From Pseudomonadota bacterium (GTDB lineage: Bacteria > Pseudomonadota > Gammaproteobacteria > Burkholderiales > JABEVD01): a stretch of 19,975 nt of DNA. The stretch lies in contig JAJZPK010000019.1 in the NCBI GenBank assembly GCA_021811205.1, positions 1 to 19,975 of the forward strand, read 5' to 3'. The notes under the pieces are model-generated. The model saw nothing but the letters and a program-made list of their open reading frames with translations, was not told where the DNA came from and ran no database searches. The position numbers and the translations under genes were made by a program. Positions 19,274 to 19,975 of the stretch are shown in pieces; positions within the stretch are counted from its first letter, which is position 1, and every line of letters starts with the position of its first letter.

Positions 19274-19975
19274 ATGCCGAACAAACCCCTGATCAGAAGC
19301 AATCCTGTTCCCAACATCACCGAACTTCCCCCGCTCGGCATGACCCCGGGCGACATCGCAGAGGATTTCCGACGCCATTTCACCCATACCCTGGGGCGGG
19401 ACAAGCATTCGCGTTCTGTGCACTACGTCTACAGCGCGCTTTCCATCACCATGCGAGACAGGCTGATGGAGCGATGGAAGAAGACGCGCTACGCCTACCA
19501 TGAGTCGGACTGCAAGCAGACCTATTACCTTTCGCTCGAATTTCTGATGGGGCGTGCGCTGGGCAATGCCATGCTCAACCTGGGCATCACGAGCGAGACG
19601 GAGCGCGCCATGATGGATCTCGGGCTCGTGCTGGAGGAGCTGACCGACAAGGAAAAGGATGCGGGACTCGGCAACGGCGGTCTGGGGAGGCTCGCCGCCT
19701 GCTTTCTGGACAGCTGCGCCACCCTGCAGCTTCCGGTGACGGGGTACGGCATCCGCTACGAATACGGCATGTTCAGGCAGCTCATCATCAACGGCTATCA
19801 GGTCGAGGAACCCGACCACTGGCTCCGGGACGGCAATGTATGGGAAATCGAGCGTCCCGAATACACCCAGCGCATCCATTACGGCGGCAGAAGCGAAGCC
19901 TTCAGGACGGAAAGCGGCCAATTGAAAATGCGCTGGGTAGACACGACGGACGTTCTGGCTGTTCCCTATGACGTT
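19274..19975 (+). CDS. glgP: Glycogen/starch phosphorylase, N-terminal part (3' end outside window)
   Basis: The first 234 codons of a GT35 glycogen phosphorylase, which releases glucose 1-phosphate from alpha-1,4-glucans using inorganic phosphate and PLP. Visible landmarks are FRRHFTHTLGRDKHSRSVHYVYSAL near residue 33, QTYYLSLEFLMGRALGNAMLNLG, and the glycine-rich DAGLGNGGLGRLAACFLDS. VTGYGIRYEYGMFRQ, EEPDHWLRDGNVWE and VLAVPYDV at the window edge follow. The PLP lysine and most of the catalytic half lie beyond the window (family about 820 residues). The frame is open to the last base. The start is the ATG at 19274, which lacks a clear Shine-Dalgarno. Its product is the substrate of the divergent pgm, so shared control from the intergenic inverted repeat is plausible. 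Confidence 0.95.
   Translation, partial: MPNKPLIRSNPVPNITELPPLGMTPGDIAEDFRRHFTHTLGRDKHSRSVHYVYSALSITMRDRLMERWKKTRYAYHESDCKQTYYLSLEFLMGRALGNAMLNLGITSETERAMMDLGLVLEELTDKEKDAGLGNGGLGRLAACFLDSCATLQLPVTGYGIRYEYGMFRQLIINGYQVEEPDHWLRDGNVWEIERPEYTQRIHYGGRSEAFRTESGQLKMRWVDTTDVLAVPYDV

Overview
The window is a compact, gene-dense piece of bacterial chromosome, clearly GC-rich by eye, holding 20 protein genes. No RNA gene, insertion sequence, prophage or CRISPR array is visible. The gene set points to a Gram-negative proteobacterium: lipid A and Kdo genes, ExbB/ExbD, XseA, and a MutL with an endonuclease C-terminus. The order exbB-exbD-lpxK-Trm112-kdsB-adk followed by a pyrophosphate-dependent phosphofructokinase and a proton-pumping pyrophosphatase suggests a betaproteobacterium of the Nitrosomonadales type. 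That placement is an inference from memory of gene content, not from any search.

Layout. 1-1303: the C-terminal half of aminopeptidase N (+), convergent with a two-gene minus-strand unit, a DUF3293 protein and a SAM methyltransferase (1271-2286). 2328-5307: mutL and miaA (+, overlapping by 4 bases), then a small PilZ protein. 5292-6620: xseA (-), overlapping the PilZ gene tail to tail. 6621-6881: the only sizeable non-coding stretch, very AT-rich at its left end and carrying DnaA-box-like sequences. 6882-17551: one long run of twelve plus-strand genes, tightly packed and often overlapping: exbB, exbD, lpxK, Trm112-like, kdsB, adk, then after 65 bases pfp, hppA, a GlcG/HbpS-like gene, a gamma-carbonic-anhydrase-like gene, a PAS-GAF-HD-GYP sensor and patB. 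17544-19175: phosphoglucomutase (-), divergent from a glycogen phosphorylase gene that runs off the right edge.

How the genes work together. lpxK and kdsB serve lipid A and Kdo synthesis, and the ExbB/ExbD pair beside them energises an envelope process. adk, pfp and hppA form an adenylate and pyrophosphate energy block: PFP uses PPi for a reversible glycolytic step and HppA couples PPi hydrolysis to proton pumping. pgm and glgP link glucose-1-phosphate from glycogen to central sugar phosphates. PilZ and HD-GYP proteins are c-di-GMP signalling parts but lie far apart.

Most of the window is ordinary housekeeping DNA, and I do not see a clearly new multi-gene system. The points most worth a second look are the AT-rich region with an inverted pair of DnaA boxes next to xseA, a nine-G tract inside mutL, an HD-GYP domain with Glu in place of the usual Lys, an inverted repeat in the pgm/glgP divergent promoter, and heavy use of the AGG arginine codon.
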